64,000 nucleotides of DNA from Zarea fungicola (Eukaryota > Ascomycota > Sordariomycetes > Hypocreales > Cordycipitaceae). The position numbers and the translations under genes are program-made. This document shows positions 32,997-45,837 of the stretch, in pieces (positions within the stretch are counted from its first letter, which is position 1; every line of letters begins with the position of its first letter). The notes beneath the pieces were generated by a model. It made no database searches. It was given only the letters and a program-made list of their open reading frames with translations, and was not told the origin of the DNA. Location of the stretch: assembly GCA_900169235.1 (NCBI GenBank), contig FWCC01000279.1:37853-101852 (forward strand). The letters are read 5' to 3'.

Positions 32997-35900
32997 ATGA
33001 ACCAGCTAGATCCCGAAATTTACACTATTGCATGGCTCGCTCCGCTGGAGATAGAGGCGCGTGCGGCGCTTCACATGTTGGATCACCAGCACCAGGGCAG
33101 GTTTCCAATGAGCCGCGGCGATGACTATGTCTTCCAAGCCGGCGATGTATGCGGGCACAACGTCATCATCGCAACGCTGCCCGCTGGTCAAGAGTATGGA
33201 AACAGCTCAGCCGCGGCCCTTGCTAGCCAGGTAAAGAAGTTTTTCCCAAATCTCTGGTTTGGGCTGCTAGTCGGTGTCGCTGCTGGCCTCCCCAACCTCT
33301 CGCGACAACCTCCATATGATATCCGTCTTGGGGACGTTCTGGTGGGGCTGCCCGACGGCGAGAGTGCGGGGCTTATAGCCTACGGCCTAGGCGAGGCGGG
33401 CGAGGATGGCTTTAAGCCATTACGCCTTGGGCATGCGTTGGCAACAACTGAAACAGTCGTACGATCAGCTATTGGCAGTATTAAACTGAGGGATATGAAT
33501 GGTGCAATGTCCCTTAAACCATATTACAACCAGATCAGAGATAAGCAGCACCCCTGCGGTACTTTTACAGACCCTGGGCAAGAAAATGATGCCCTCTATG
33601 AAATCAATAACGGTGGAAAAGAGCGATCAATACGGCGAAAACAAAGACCCAGTTCAACAAGGACTCAAGTGTGGTATGGGCCAATAGGGTCTGGAGAAAA
33701 ACTTATAAAAAATACGGAAAACCGAAATGAATTAAGAGACAAGTATAATATTATTGGCCTTGAGATGGAGGCAGCTGGGACTATCAATCGCATCAATGTT
33801 GGAGTCATTCGAGGCGTTTGCAATTATGGGGACAGGCATGAGAATAAGCAATGGCAACCATACGCTGCGGCAATGGCTGCTGCCTTCGCCAAGGCTATTT
33901 TGGCTGAGATCTCACCAAAGAATGCTGCACGAGTACCAGAACTACACCTGGGAAATCGTAAGTTCACAACTTTGCATTACTTTATCTGTGCATGTGACCA
34001 AGCCCAACTAATTCGCCGAATAAAGCCGTTGCGATAGTGGTAGACCGAAAACGTAAGCGGCCTCTGGACGAGCAATCTCTCTCCAGGCCCAAAGGGAAAT
34101 TCAAGAATCGTCAATCAGGATCCAAAAACAATCAGAAATTGGATGATCCGATTCAAACTGGTAAGCAGGCTTGTCTGATACATTCACCAGATACATCTGC
34201 TGAGGGAAACAACGCACTAGGGTCTGCAAGTATAACCAATAAACGCATGCTTTTAGAGTCATTGGGATTTCAGCAAATGGATAGTCGCCGCGACACTATT
34301 CAGAGAGCACACCCGGAGACATGCCAATGGCTATTAGAAACATCTGAGTATATTGACTGGCTAGATCCCAACAAGCTCCGCGAGCATTGCGGATTCTTTT
34401 GGATCAAAGGGAAACCTGGGGCAGGAAAATCGACATTAATGAAGTTTAATATTAACCATGCTCATGCCCAGGAAAATACCAAGGGAGCCATCATCTCTTT
34501 CTTCTTCAATGCTCGAGGCGAAGACCTGGAGAATTCTACAGTTGGAATGTATCGATCTCTATTACTACAACTATTTACGAGTCTTCCACACCTTCAAAAC
34601 GCCCTCGGTTCTCCTCAGTTAGCGATGCAGGATGGGGAAGCACCACAATGGACTATAATATTGTTAAAGGACATTTTTGAACAAGCTATGCGGAGTTTAG
34701 GACATTCCCCGCTGTTTTGTTTTATTGACGCCTTAGATGAGTGCGATGAGCTCCAGATTCGTGATATGATCGAGTTTTTTGAAAACATGTGCACACTGGC
34801 CATATCTCAAAATAGTCTCTTTCATGTCTGCGTCTCGAGCAGGCATTACCCCAATATCTCAATTTCGAAAGGACTCAGCCTCGACCTAGGAGAACAAGAG
34901 GGGCATGATCAAGACATAGTCAACTACGTTGATAGCAAACTGAAGGTTGGTCAGGGGAGATTAGCTGAGGAGATCCGTACCAACCTCATTGAAAAAGCAT
35001 CAGGGGTTTTCATGTGGGTTGTCTTGGTGGTTAGGATCCTGAAGCTTGAGTATGACCATGGAGGCACGCCCAGGACACTGATGAAGAGACTGCGCGATAT
35101 TCCAGGAGACTTGCATGAGCTTTTCCGTGACATCTTAACACGGGACAGGTTCCGCAAAGACAAACTTCTTCTGTGCATTCAGTGGGTACTATTTGCGAGG
35201 CAGCCGCTGAGTCCAGAGGAGTTATACCTCGCCATTCTCTCAGACGATGACCAGGACGATGCATCTTATTGGGACCTTACTGAAATCGAAGAGAACCATA
35301 TAAGGAGATTTATCATCAGCTCTTCAAAAGGCCTAGCTGAAGTCACTCAGTCCTCAAACAGCCCGACAGTTCAATTCATCCATGAGTCTGTCAGGGACTT
35401 TCTTTTAAAGGACAATGGGCTCCGAGAAATCTGGTCTGACCACAGCGGAAATTTTGAGGGCGAAAGCCATGAGCGACTGAAGAAATGCTGTCTGACTTAT
35501 ATGAGAACTGGTGTGAATAAGCTGAGCAGTGATTATAAACTGGACCAAGTTGACTTAATGGAAGACTGGCACATTTATATCGAGATTGAAGCGGCGACAA
35601 GGAAGTTTCCATTTCTCGAATACGCTCTACGAAATGTTTTTTACCATGCAGATGCTGCAGCAGGCGACGGCATCAATCAGATAAATTTCCTGCATCACTT
35701 TCGTGTTCTTGATTGGATTAAACTGGACAGGATAGTGGAGGAACACATGGTACGCCGACACACATTTAAGGCGAGCCTTTTATACCTATTGGCGGAATAC
35801 GGCGCGGTAAACCTCATTAATTGCCACCCAGAAAAACTTTCCTGCTTTAGAGTAGAAGAAGAGCGCTACGGTCCACCGATTTTGGCGGCCTTGGCAACCG

Positions 35901-37354
35901 GCAGCCATGAAGCAGTCTGCGCATTTCTTAGAGCTTGCGCAGACAACAGCCTCCCCTTGTCTCCTCTTCCAAGCCTTTATGAAGAATATTGCGAGAAGGG
36001 GAGTGTTCGAGCTGCGGTTGGACGGAGCTTCAAATTCTCTCGAAAGAAAGGTCTCTTGTCACAGTTAGCAGAGGCTGGTGAGGAGGTATTGCTTTCTTTT
36101 GCCCTCGCATCCGGCCTTTACAACTCAGAGATTAATGTAAAAAACAAGCTGGGCTGGACTCCTCTGCATTACGGAGTCAAGGGAGGGCATGACGCGGTCA
36201 TTCGTCTTCTAATTGACTACGACGCAAACATAGAAATGGCAACGTCAGCTCGCGAGACGCCTGTATCACTGGCTGTCGATGAAGGGCATTCAGCCACTTT
36301 ACAGCTACTTCTCAGCCTTGGTGCAGTTACGGAGTCGACTGTTGAAGAAGATTTCACTCCTCTACAAACAGCTACCATGAACGGGAATGAAGACATTGTA
36401 CGGCTATTGCTCGACCAAAGTGCAGATACTGAAGCGACGGGTAGATTCGGCAAAACGCCTCTACTAGAAGCCGTCATTTCAGGGAGTACGGCCATCGCAG
36501 CTATGCTCCTCGATCGGGGAGCCAATATCGAGGCAACAGATTCTCTAGAGAGTACGCCTCTAGTTTATGCTACTGAGAACAATCGCGCAAGTATTGTCCA
36601 GCTACTACTTGACCGCGGCGCGAATATTGAAGCAAGGGGTCCATACCACCGGACACCCATATGCCATGCCGCTGCAAACGGGCGTGAAGGTATTGTAAGG
36701 CTGCTGTTACGCAACGGTGCCAAAATTGATGTGGCCGACGAAGATGGCAACACGCCGCTGTCATTCAGCGCCGGGAATTTGGGTCACTCTACTGTGCGGT
36801 TGCTCCTTGACAATGGAGCATGTATGGAAGCGACGAATAAGGAAAGGAGGACGTCCCTGTCACTAGCTGCCGAGGCAGGGAAGAAAGCCGTTGTATTGTT
36901 GCTGCTCGAAAAAGGCGCCAACATGGAGACAGCTGATTTAAATGGCCGGACACCGCTAGCATGGGCAGCCGCGCGAGGCAAGGAAGCCATAGTGAAAATG
37001 CTTCTCAATCAAGGCGCCAACGTCGATGCAGTCGATAACACTGGAAAAACACCTCTGCTGCTAGGTGCAGAATGTAACGATTGCCGCCATGTGCTTATCA
37101 AAGCTCTCCTTGACAACAACGCTGACATTGAGGCGGCCGATAAGCAGGGCCGAACGGCACTGTGGTGGGCTGTTGCTCGACCCAAAACCTGGCACGACGG
37201 GGAGTCATCGGACAAGCTGGACGAAATGGTTCACGGAACGGCAATGGCAAAGGCGAGAGATGTAGTACATCTACTACTTGCTCGCGGGGCGAGCATCAAC
37301 TACGCTCCCGGTGAGCAGCTAGATATCCACAAGTTCAAGTGGTTGCATAAGTAG
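32997..37354 (+). CDS. NOD-like receptor: PNP-NACHT-ankyrin protein (two exons)
   Basis: Tripartite STAND receptor of 1425 aa. Exons 32997-33957 and 34038-37354 join in phase (C|TG = Leu) over an 80-nt GTAAGT...GATAG intron. Residues about 8-315 form a nucleoside-phosphorylase-like domain (IYTIAWLAPLEIEARAAL, FGLLVGVAAGLP, GLEMEAAGTIN, VCNYGD). NACHT follows, with Walker A GKPGAGKST (445-453) and Walker B CFIDALDECDE (near 547). From about residue 1020 to the end lie about eleven ankyrin repeats (GWTPLHYGVKGGHDAVIRLL and relatives). In fungi this architecture senses non-self and triggers a death or defence response; the PNP domain is the effector and the ankyrins the sensor. The start at 32997 matches the usual family N-terminus. 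Confidence 0.94.
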
Positions 37355-38685
37355 CTGAACTATCTAGTTTTATTTTGCTGCTGTTGGGGCGTGGTTTTCT
37401 GTCATGAAGGGCATTGTAATTGGCCACAATCCAAATTTGTAGCGCTGCCAAATTACTGTTCAATAAAAACACGGATAACTAAAATAGGGATTGTTGGAGT
37501 TGCTCTCCTCTACATGTGTGGTAGACTTGTCAAAACGAAGGTAGGAATTTCGGTAGCAAAACATAGCCCCGATCGCCGTGACGAAGTAGAATCCATAACT
37601 CATACAGTGACCAAATATGATCAACGCAGTCGCTTCTAGCTTCAAAGCCCCAAATCATTCTTGAATGTGAGATATATCTACTTTAGCGGTTTCTACCGGA
37701 CATCGTTACAGCGGTTAGCCATCAGGCCCTCACGGCTACCAAATATTGCATTTTCAGGCAGCCACAGCCGGGGGGCATCTCGAGTTTCATCAACGAACTG
37801 GACGGGAGAAGTATTTTATTGTGCTCAGTATAAGTTCAAGATCGCTCTTGCATGGCCACCAGCAAGTTTATCTTGGAGTAAGGCGGCGTAGTATGTCACT
37901 AATGCATTCCACGGAATATTCTCAGAGTAAAAGTTTCCTCAAAAAGTCAAGTGGTACTTGTAAGGTACTCGAAGATATAACGCTGATTCCTCCACGGACA
38001 GCGCAGCGCCACACCAAGATAGTCTCCCTCTATTATCCTAATCTACAAACGTAGACTTTAAGCGCTATTCGCAGTTGCGCAGCTAAAATTATTTAATTTT
38101 ATATTTACGATGGAATACACTTTACATTAATTTCTGTACCAACTGCACGAGATTTGAGTCCTAAATTAGGAAGTATCAATACCGTCACCTGGAACTAATA
38201 TATTGCAGCGGAAGCTGGAGTAGGTTGGATTTCATCTACACTTTATGAAGGCGCATCTCACAGCTTGTCGCAGCCGGTTTGTTTTAAATGTGTTCCGCGA
38301 TCTGACAGCGGGCGTGCAGAGTCCAGGCCTGGTATTTTGGAAAGAAAAATGACAAGGAGGAATTTCTTCTTTATATTATTGAATATTAAAGAAAAAGCAA
38401 ACACAGTAACCGCCGTGACCCGTGACTTCGTATCCATGGGAGGCCGCCATTGGTCAAAGGCCTTGCCCGCCAGAGGAGCACGCAGGCATCCCAAGCTTCG
38501 TGGCTTGATTGCCCGCTTCAGGAGGCTGCTCCAACACATAGATGCAGACCGTATATTCCAACAAGATCAGTGAGCCCGCTGGAATACTACACGTGCAAAG
38601 TCCCCATTTCCACTTGTCTGTCACCAGGACGTCTTTACACCAGGGCGCGCAAAACCAGCAAGGCGACTATCCGAAACTTTTTGAC
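37355..38685. other. Intergenic, no gene seen
   Basis: 3' flank of the receptor and 5' flank of the BTB gene. Short open frames near 37391-38054 and 38265-38573 have no recognisable domain. Confidence 0.45.
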
Positions 38686-39678
38686 ATGGCTAGCACTGGA
38701 GAAGGAAAGGGGCAGAGTGGCCAGCCAGTCATAAACATCGCTGCGGATGGCGATGTCATTCTAATTGTCGGACCGGCAAAATGGAAGATGCGAGTTCAGT
38801 CCCTTATTCTCAGGGCAGTCTCGAAGCCATTCTCTGCAATGTTGGGCCCAAATTGGAAGGAAGGTCGTCAGAAGCCTGCCGCAGATGCACCCATGGAGCT
38901 ACAACTGCCCGATGACGATGCGGTGGGCATGAAGTACCTTTGTGCCGTCATGCACCATCAAAACAAGATGATACCTGCAACTCTGCCTGTGCAAGACGTT
39001 CTGAACATTGCGGTTCTGGCTGATAAGTACGATTTCGTGGATGCTTTCTCATTTACAAGTGCAGCGTGGCTTCTTCCCGGTAACAAGGAAGCTCGTGACT
39101 TGATGACTCTCGCGGCTGCAGCGTCTTGGTTCCAGAATGCTCAAGCATTCAAGGCCATTACAAAGGCTCTGATAGTCGACTACGGCGATTCCTATCTCGA
39201 TCTTTTCGATCAAGGTGTTCCGTTTCCCATGGGCTGGAGGGTAGTGTGTAAGTCAGACAAATGGCTGTAATATAAAATGTTACTAACTGAGTGAGACTTT
39301 TTGGAAGAGCAAAGAAACAAAGCCAGGCTGAAGCTTGCAGAGATTCTTATCAAGGGGTTCACCAGTGGATCGTGCTGCCACGGCTGCGGGTGGTCTAGCA
39401 AATACGCATATGCTTACCTACAGTCACTTGGCAGCGCAGATCTCTTGCCAGCCGGTATCCGCAGCATCTCCAAGGCGATAACGGACGCTGAGAATATGCG
39501 CCAATTAATTCCAACGGAACCGAGTATTGCTTGCCAATATGAGTACAAGCACGCTGGACCGGAATATAACCGCGATCGCCGTGGGGAAGTAGAATACCTA
39601 CTGGAACATGTCGGGCTGTGCCTACAATGCCTGCGATCGGGTGGTACAAGCTCCGGCTACTGTTGGAAGCACAAATAA
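38686..39678 (+). CDS. BTB/POZ domain protein (two exons)
   Basis: 314-aa protein with an N-terminal BTB/POZ fold, a dimerisation module often used as Cullin-3 adaptor. Exons 38686-39247 and 39296-39678 join in phase over a 48-nt intron (GTAAGT...GTGAG). The BTB core is at about residues 20-125: DVILIVGPAKWKMRVQS, LRAVSKPFSAMLGPNW, MELQLPDDDAVGMKYLCAVM and VLNIAVLADKYDFVDA. The second exon is Cys-rich (GSCCHGCGWSS, GLCLQCLRSGG). The start at 38686 was preferred to the in-frame 38542 because the upstream part is unlike the family. Fungal genomes hold many such orphan BTB proteins; target unknown. Confidence 0.85.
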
Positions 39679-40983
39679 AGCAAGCCCTGAGTGAGGACGC
39701 AGGGAAACGACGTTTGAATTGCCATGGTAGTACTAAGTCTGACGCGGGCCCTGAGAAATCCGGCCTTGAACGGAAATTTGCGAAAGACGACTTGGGCAGA
39801 CAACATGGCAAAATTAGGGGCGATTTGGCATGATAACCAGTCACAGCGTCTTGATCAGTTAGAGGTTTGTGAGTTGGAGGCTGCGCCAGCATTTACAGGA
39901 GGAGGGCGAAGACGAAGTGACTGGGAGCGGGGCACAAGCCAGTTTGGTTTGGAGATGGAGCACTGCTGAAAACTGGCTGTGATTTTATGCAAAGCAAAGC
40001 AAAAAAAAAGAGGAAATGTCCAAAATTGGATTAGCAATATCTAGACTGCAATTCATCGATTAAAAGCAATCTGGCTCTCTCGGTGGTTATCGGATTAATT
40101 GATTGGTACAACGTACTATCTAGATCGTCCAGCTGATCTCGGGCAGCTGGCAGAGTCCGAAGACCCCACGCCTCGCGTGTCAGCCAATTGCCAGCTTACC
40201 GGTAGCAGAGCTCAGGCGGGGCTCTCAGCTGTCTGTTTGGTGGGCGGGGTATTTTCTCAACATGGCTTTAACAGCACAATATTTTTGGCTGTGCAAATTT
40301 AGCCTGGAATCTTTTTGAATCAGTTTAATGTTAATTTAATTTACTTTACAGAGCTGAAGTTTATCCTTGTGGGATTTTCTTGCAAGTTTAAGCGACTTGT
40401 AATCGATAAATGGCTTAGTATGCCGTGAGCAATGTTAAGATCATGTCGGGAAATCCCCCCACACCTATAGGCAGACAGCTTCCGTCGTGGCCGGCACAGG
40501 CGGGCGGACTGGCTGCCTTGCCGTCCACGATTTCTTCACCACTCCAGCGCTCAACCTCGACCTACCGAGCAGGATTCTGCCAGCTCAATCTGCCAGGCCT
40601 AATATTCACATCTTCCACCACATTTTTCCTTGTCCGTCAATCTCTGCATAGACATAGAGGCCCGCTGCCCTAGAAGACACGCGCCAAGCGTTTCCAGCCA
40701 CCAAGCACCGAGCTACCACGCCATCACCTGATTGTCTGAGGCACGAGAATACCTGCTGTCTGACCTCCCTGATCAGCCTGTGTCTGCCTCTAAATCTCCT
40801 CGACAGAGCGGGGAATTTTTTCATCTTTTTCGCCAATTTTACCACTTCGCACTCAAACTCGACTCAAGCTCCAAGACTCACCATCACCAGCATCTCCGCC
40901 GTTTGAACTGCACGCTTCAACGTACACGCTTCAAGCTCACCAACTTCACTCCCATCCGCCAGGCCCCTACCGGCAGCACAGTC
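39679..40983. other. Intergenic with long 5' leader
   Basis: No gene supported. The stretch 40650-40983 is pyrimidine-rich without stops in some frames, typical of a fungal 5' UTR of the following acyltransferase gene. Confidence 0.45.
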
Positions 40984-42440
40984 ATGGGCGACGACACGAT
41001 CCCCAGCCCGGGCGTAGGGCTGGCCTCTAGCAAACCCGCCAACGGGTCTACCGCAAAATCTGTCCCTGCGGCGAACCATCCCTCCGGAAAAGCCGGCCGT
41101 GGCCCCATTGTCAAGTTCCTTCGCGGCCTCACTTTTGGCATTTACTTTGTCACTTGCTGTGTAACGTACGTTGTCCTACATCCGACCTTGACCCGCCACC
41201 CCTCGGTTCGTCTCAGCTTGAATATCTCACTGACTTGCGCACAAACCTATAGGATCGCCGCTACGCAATTGATTGGTGCCCCTCTGTACTTTGTCAACAA
41301 GGAAATGTTCTACGCCTACATGTCCATGACAAAGCGCTCCTTTGGCCTCGTCATCACCGTCATCACGCGCATCTGGGGCCGCACCATTATCCGCATCAGC
41401 GGCGACGAGTCGGTCGCCGGCCAGATTAAAAAGATGCCCGACGGCACTGTGCAGTTTGACTTTCCCGAGCGTCTCGTCATGATAGCCAACCATCAGGTAC
41501 ATTCCTCACCTTTTTGGCACACCATCTTTTAAAATCAGGTCAACTAATTTTTTTAGATTTACACTGACTGGCTCTATCTCTGGTGGGTCGGCTACGCCAA
41601 CCGCGTCGGCATGCACGGCCACATCTACATCATCCTCAAAGAGTCCCTCCGCTGGGTCCCCATCATGGGCACAGGCATGATGTTTTACGGATTCATCTTC
41701 ATGTCCCGCAAAATGGCCACGGACCGGCCCCGCCTCGCCCACCGCCTGCAGAAGCTGCGGCAGCTTAAAACCGCGCCCAGCGGAGACACGTACTACGACC
41801 CCATGTGGCTCCTCCTCTTCCCCGAGGGCACCAACCTGTCCAACAATGGCCGGCGCAAGTCAGCCAACTGGGCGGCCAAGAACGACCTCCGCGACCCGGA
41901 GCACGTCATGCTGCCGCGGAGCACTGGCACATTCTTTTGTCTCAACGAGCTAAAGGGGTCGGTGGAATATGTATACGACTGCACCGTCGCGTACGAGGGA
42001 ATCGGGTAAGTCACATTTTCTCATCATATCCTAAGTATACGTATTATATGCACATATTAATCTGTATATAATGTAGGCGCGGCGAGTTTGGAGAAGAACT
42101 CTTTGGCCTCAGCAGCACCTACTTCGCCGGCCGCCCACCCAAGTCTGTCAACTTTCACTGGCGCCGGTTCCGCATCGCCGACATCCCGCTCGACAGCCCC
42201 GAGGCGTTTGAGGAGTGGCTGCGCGAGGAATGGTACAAAAAGGATGCGCTCATGGAGACCTATCTAACCACGGGCCGCTTCCCGCCCAGCCCGGACTCGG
42301 AGACGCCGTACGTCGAGACCGAGGTCAAGACCAAGTCTCCGTTCGAGATTCTGCAAGTCTTTTCCGTCGTGGGGATTGCTGCGCTCATGTGGAACAATGT
42401 CCGCAAACTGTACGCCGCAGTTGGCAAGATGTTTGGTTGA
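40984..42440 (+). CDS. PlsC-type lysophospholipid acyltransferase (four exons)
   Basis: Membrane acyltransferase of the AGPAT/LPLAT (Cst26/Psi1-like) family, which re-acylates lysophospholipids. Exons 40984-41165, 41253-41496, 41557-42005 and 42077-42440 join in frame to 412 aa. The catalytic HX4D motif is NHQIYTDW, split by intron 2; the acyl-acceptor motif is LLFPEGTNLS. Hydrophobic segments near the N-terminus (FLRGLTFGIYFVTCCV), in RWVPIMGTGMMFYGFIF and at the C-terminus (FSVVGIAALMW) predict membrane helices. The domain order and length fit fungal LPI/LPA acyltransferases. Probably housekeeping and in the ER. Confidence 0.93.
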
Positions 42441-42604
42441 TGACCATGGATAGCCATGGGACGATGCACGTGTGGATGAACTGCTTTTGCTTTTTGGCGT
42501 TTTTGTTTGGCGTTTTTGTTTGGGATTTCTCTTAATGATTACGCCACTTTTGAATTGTAGCATTTTGGATAAAACATTTTGTTTCTGCTCCTTTTTTTTC
42601 TGGT

Positions 42605-42621
42605 CTCTCTCTCTCTCTCTT
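42605..42621. repeat. (CT)n microsatellite
   Basis: A short perfect CT dinucleotide run between convergent genes. Confidence 0.85.
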
Positions 42622-42646
42622 TTGCTTGTCGGTGCACAGCGCCAAG

Positions 42647-43210
42647 TCACGACTTTCCATGGTGTTGAGCGGGGTCGCCACCACGTCCCTCAAGCAGTGA
42701 CCCGTCAAAGCCAAGCATCACATCAAATGGCATGGCCCGCGTCGCTTCCGACGCCTGCCCAGTCGCTGCCGACCATGATCCGCATCCGACGAGAGCTTCC
42801 TCTTGCGTCGAGTACTCCACCCAATAACTCGATGCAGGCCGCTGAGCAAGGCAGTCTCCCAACTGGAGCGTCATGCCCATCGAGTCTAGCTGCTGTGAAT
42901 CTCTGATGGACAGCTGTTGGGGCGACGTGCTCCAGTTTGACTCTGACGACGTGCTCCAGTTTGACTCTGATGATGAGATGCTTATGGGTGTCTGTGGCCG
43001 TGTCCCCTGGGTGCAGCGGTATTTGGACGGTGGCTCTTGGGGACTGGGACAGCTGCTCCGCAGGCTGCACTCGCTGGATGGCTTCACACATACGCTGCCG
43101 TAGGGCGAGGACCATTTCAGATGGACATGGCCTTTTTCGGTGCTGTATGAAGGGGTGCAGTGCGGCGGGATAGGGTCAGCCATGACAAGTGCGTGGTTTC
43201 GCTTGGTCAT
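42647..43210 (-). CDS. Hypothetical Ser-rich protein
   Basis: 187 codons from the chosen start (MTKRNHALVMADPIPPH). The upstream in-frame extension to 43621 is Pro/His/Ser-rich and looks like pyrimidine-rich leader rather than protein, so it was left out. A perfect-type tandem duplication encodes SESNWSTS twice (near 42930-42975). No domain, signal peptide or membrane helix is seen. Ser/Gln/Pro richness suggests a disordered regulatory protein. It could be non-coding. Confidence 0.4.
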   Translation of the reverse strand: MTKRNHALVMADPIPPHCTPSYSTEKGHVHLKWSSPYGSVCVKPSSECSLRSSCPSPQEPPSKYRCTQGTRPQTPISISSSESNWSTSSESNWSTSPQQLSIRDSQQLDSMGMTLQLGDCLAQRPASSYWVEYSTQEEALVGCGSWSAATGQASEATRAMPFDVMLGFDGSLLEGRGGDPAQHHGKS

Positions 43211-44658
43211 GATTGGCGGATGCGGGTGGGAAGGACGACTGTGTTGGTTTGTGGAGGATGGATGTGGATGATGCAGTTTGTGGATGATGGAGAGAATGAA
43301 TGTGTGTGGGAAAGTCGTTTCAGGATGAAGGTGAGAAGAAAGTGAAGGACAACAGCACGGGTGTGGAGTGTGGAGTGGTGGGTGGTGGGTGAGTGTTGGG
43401 TGCAGAGGCAGTGTGTATATGGGCATGGGTGGTGAGTGTCTGGTTGTCTGAGCCAAGTCAGCAAACACTGGGAATGAAATGTGGAAAGAAATAGGGAAAG
43501 AAAATTCAGATGTGGAAGAAATTGAGTAAAGGCAAAAGAGAAGAACAAGAGGAAACGGAGGGGGGGGGCGCAAGGTATTTATGTGTGGGTGAAGGACTTG
43601 GTCAGCCTGGTCGCTGGCCAATCAGAGGCTAGTCCTGCCAGCGCATGGCACACTTATCGTCACGCCATGCCACCCGGATGTACCCATTGGCGATTATTTG
43701 TTCCTTTCTCACGATATATCCACGAATTCGAGTTGTTTGGCGTGGATAATGTCTTGTTGGCGTGCTGGAATACTTGGCTTGCTATCGGTACCATACTGAC
43801 GCGGGTGACTTACACGGAGGCCTGCATCGGCGGCGTCTGGGGCAGAGGAGGGGTTTCAACCTGGTAGATGGAATCCCCGAGACTTGCCAGTGACTTTTGT
43901 CATCTTTTTGTGATGAAAAGTGATGGTTTGTGGTGATGACACGGCAGTTGTGGCAGCTGTGGTGGTGGCCAGTTGATGCTGACTTGCGATATCAGGGCGT
44001 CCAGACTGGCCACGGGCGGATTCTGGCAACTTGGGCGTCGTGTTGCCAAACTGTACCGTTTAAAATGCTCGTGGATGTAATTAGATTCAGTATGTGCTAG
44101 ATTTTCACAATGCATGTCCTATTTGAGAGTTTTGCGCGAAATTGTGATTTGCTCCTGTTAGTGTGGCCAGGAAGGATGCGGAGTTTGAGGCCTCATGACG
44201 AGGGTACGCGTCGGTGATTGGAGCCAACGCAGTAACCACTCGTTGAAATTCAATTTTTTCTGGCTTGCTGGAATGAAAATGACATTGGATTTATGATTCT
44301 AATTTTTTTAAGCCTTCTTTTCAGCATTGGGGCCGAGAAATGGACAGTCGCTGCCACTGCTCTGAAGGCTTGTCGTTGAAAGATGCTCCACTCGCCCAGA
44401 TCTATCCGTCTGGTTCGCGCCGTTTGTCTCCCCCAGCAAATGTGCACCAGACAACCATTGAGCCACAGCGGCTTTTCTTCACCAGCCACAACATGCTCAT
44501 TCAGTATTCGCTCATTTAGCATTCTTCACGCGTTGTGGCACAGACGTCGGAAACTGTTGATGCTGCCTTTGCCCCCATTTTTCAATTCTCGCTTCATTCA
44601 ATTCAATTCAATTCAATTCAATTACGCCATTTTACATTCTTGTCACAAAAAAAATAAA
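43211..44658. other. Divergent intergenic region
   Basis: Between the Ser-rich protein and the EVE gene. Purine/GT-rich near 43330-43470 (leader of the minus-strand gene). An ATTCA pentanucleotide microsatellite at 44596-44622 lies about 40 bases before the EVE start. Confidence 0.5.
44596..44622. repeat. (ATTCA)n microsatellite
   Basis: About five copies of the ATTCA unit in the 5' leader of the EVE gene. Confidence 0.9.
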
Positions 44659-45837
44659 ATGCCACCACGCAAACGCACCAGCGCAGTCGCCAACAGCCTC
44701 GCTGAAAATGACGAGCCAATCGCCAAGCGACGCTCATCGCGACAAGCCGCCGCAGCGACCGCGTCAAAGCCCGCTGTAGAGGTGCCTGCTCCCTCACTAA
44801 AATCAGAAACTCCCACGGCCAAGAAAAACGCGAGCAAGGCCTCTCAAAAGACGGCAGAAAAGGCGCACTCAAAAAAGGCCAGTGGAAAGGGGGTGGCCGC
44901 CGTCTCATCGTCAGCCTCACCCGCCAAGGTGGAGGAAGATGCCGAGCCAGCCAAGACACCCGCCAAAAAGGGCAGCGCAGCTAAACCAGCATCTGAGAAA
45001 AAGGCCAAAAAGTCGTCCAAGGCAGCTGAAGATCATGGGGACGGCGATGGTACCGCCCGGGCCGGCTCGGAAGATCCCGACGTGGACTCGATCCCGGCCG
45101 TGAACCCAGAGGCGCCGCGGCACCAAGGCGAGTGGTACTGGCTGCTCAAGGCGGAGCCGGAGACGCGCATGGAGAATGGCCACGACGTGCGCTTCTCCAT
45201 TGATGACTTGCGGGCCAAGACGAAGCCCGAAGGTTGGGACGGTACGTGCCTCCTGCACTCATTTTCACAGATATTCTAATTGTTGACTATTTATAGGAAT
45301 ACGTGCATATCCTGGTATGTATAATATAATAAATCAAATGATGAAAAGGTCTAACGGATTAGCTCGCAACAACATGCGCAACATGAATGTCGGCGACAAG
45401 GCCTTCTTTTACCACTCCAACTGCAAGGAGCCCGGCATCGTCGGCGTCATGGAGATTGTCAAGGAGTTTTCCGAGGATAGTACGTATCTCCCAGCGTTTT
45501 TGAACCACTACAACCCATTCCTCTCGATTTGTAGCCAAGATTTAACAGAATCCCAGAGAGTGCACGACGCCCAGGGACACCATACTACGATCCCTCGTCG
45601 ACAAAGGAAAAGCCAAAGTGGAGCCTCGTGCACGTCGAGTTTCGCAAAAAGTTTGCCGTGCCCATCTATCTCAAAGAGCTGCGCAAAATGGGCGAGGCCG
45701 GCGGGCCGCTGCACGAGATGCAGATGCTCAAGCTGGGCCGGCTGAGCGTGAGCAAGGTGAGCGGCGACGAGTGGAAGACGCTGTGTGCGTTGGCGGATGA
45801 AAAGGCCAAGGAGGCTGGCTTGGAGCACGAGGAGTAA
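44659..45837 (+). CDS. EVE-domain nuclear protein (Thy28/THYN1-like; four exons)
   Basis: 332-aa protein. Exons 44659-45241, 45297-45314 (18 bases), 45363-45479 and 45557-45837 join in frame. Residues 1-150 are a Lys/Ala/Ser/Pro-rich basic tail (MPPRKRTS, AKRRSSRQ, KKGSAAKPASEKKAKK) that looks histone-H1-like and should target the nucleus. The EVE domain follows: GEWYWLLKAEPETRMENG, RFSIDDL, GWDGIRAYPARNNMRNM, VGDKAFFYHSNCKEPGIVG and KPKWSLVHVEF. EVE domains are PUA-like and bind modified bases in nucleic acids. The tiny exon 2 is needed to rebuild the conserved GWDG-IRAYPARN string. A conserved eukaryotic gene, single-copy in most ascomycetes. Confidence 0.92.

Noticed and set aside
42647..43621. 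324-codon version of the Ser-rich protein
   Set aside because: The first 137 codons are a pyrimidine-rich leader read as Pro/His/Ser; a start at 43210 is more plausible.
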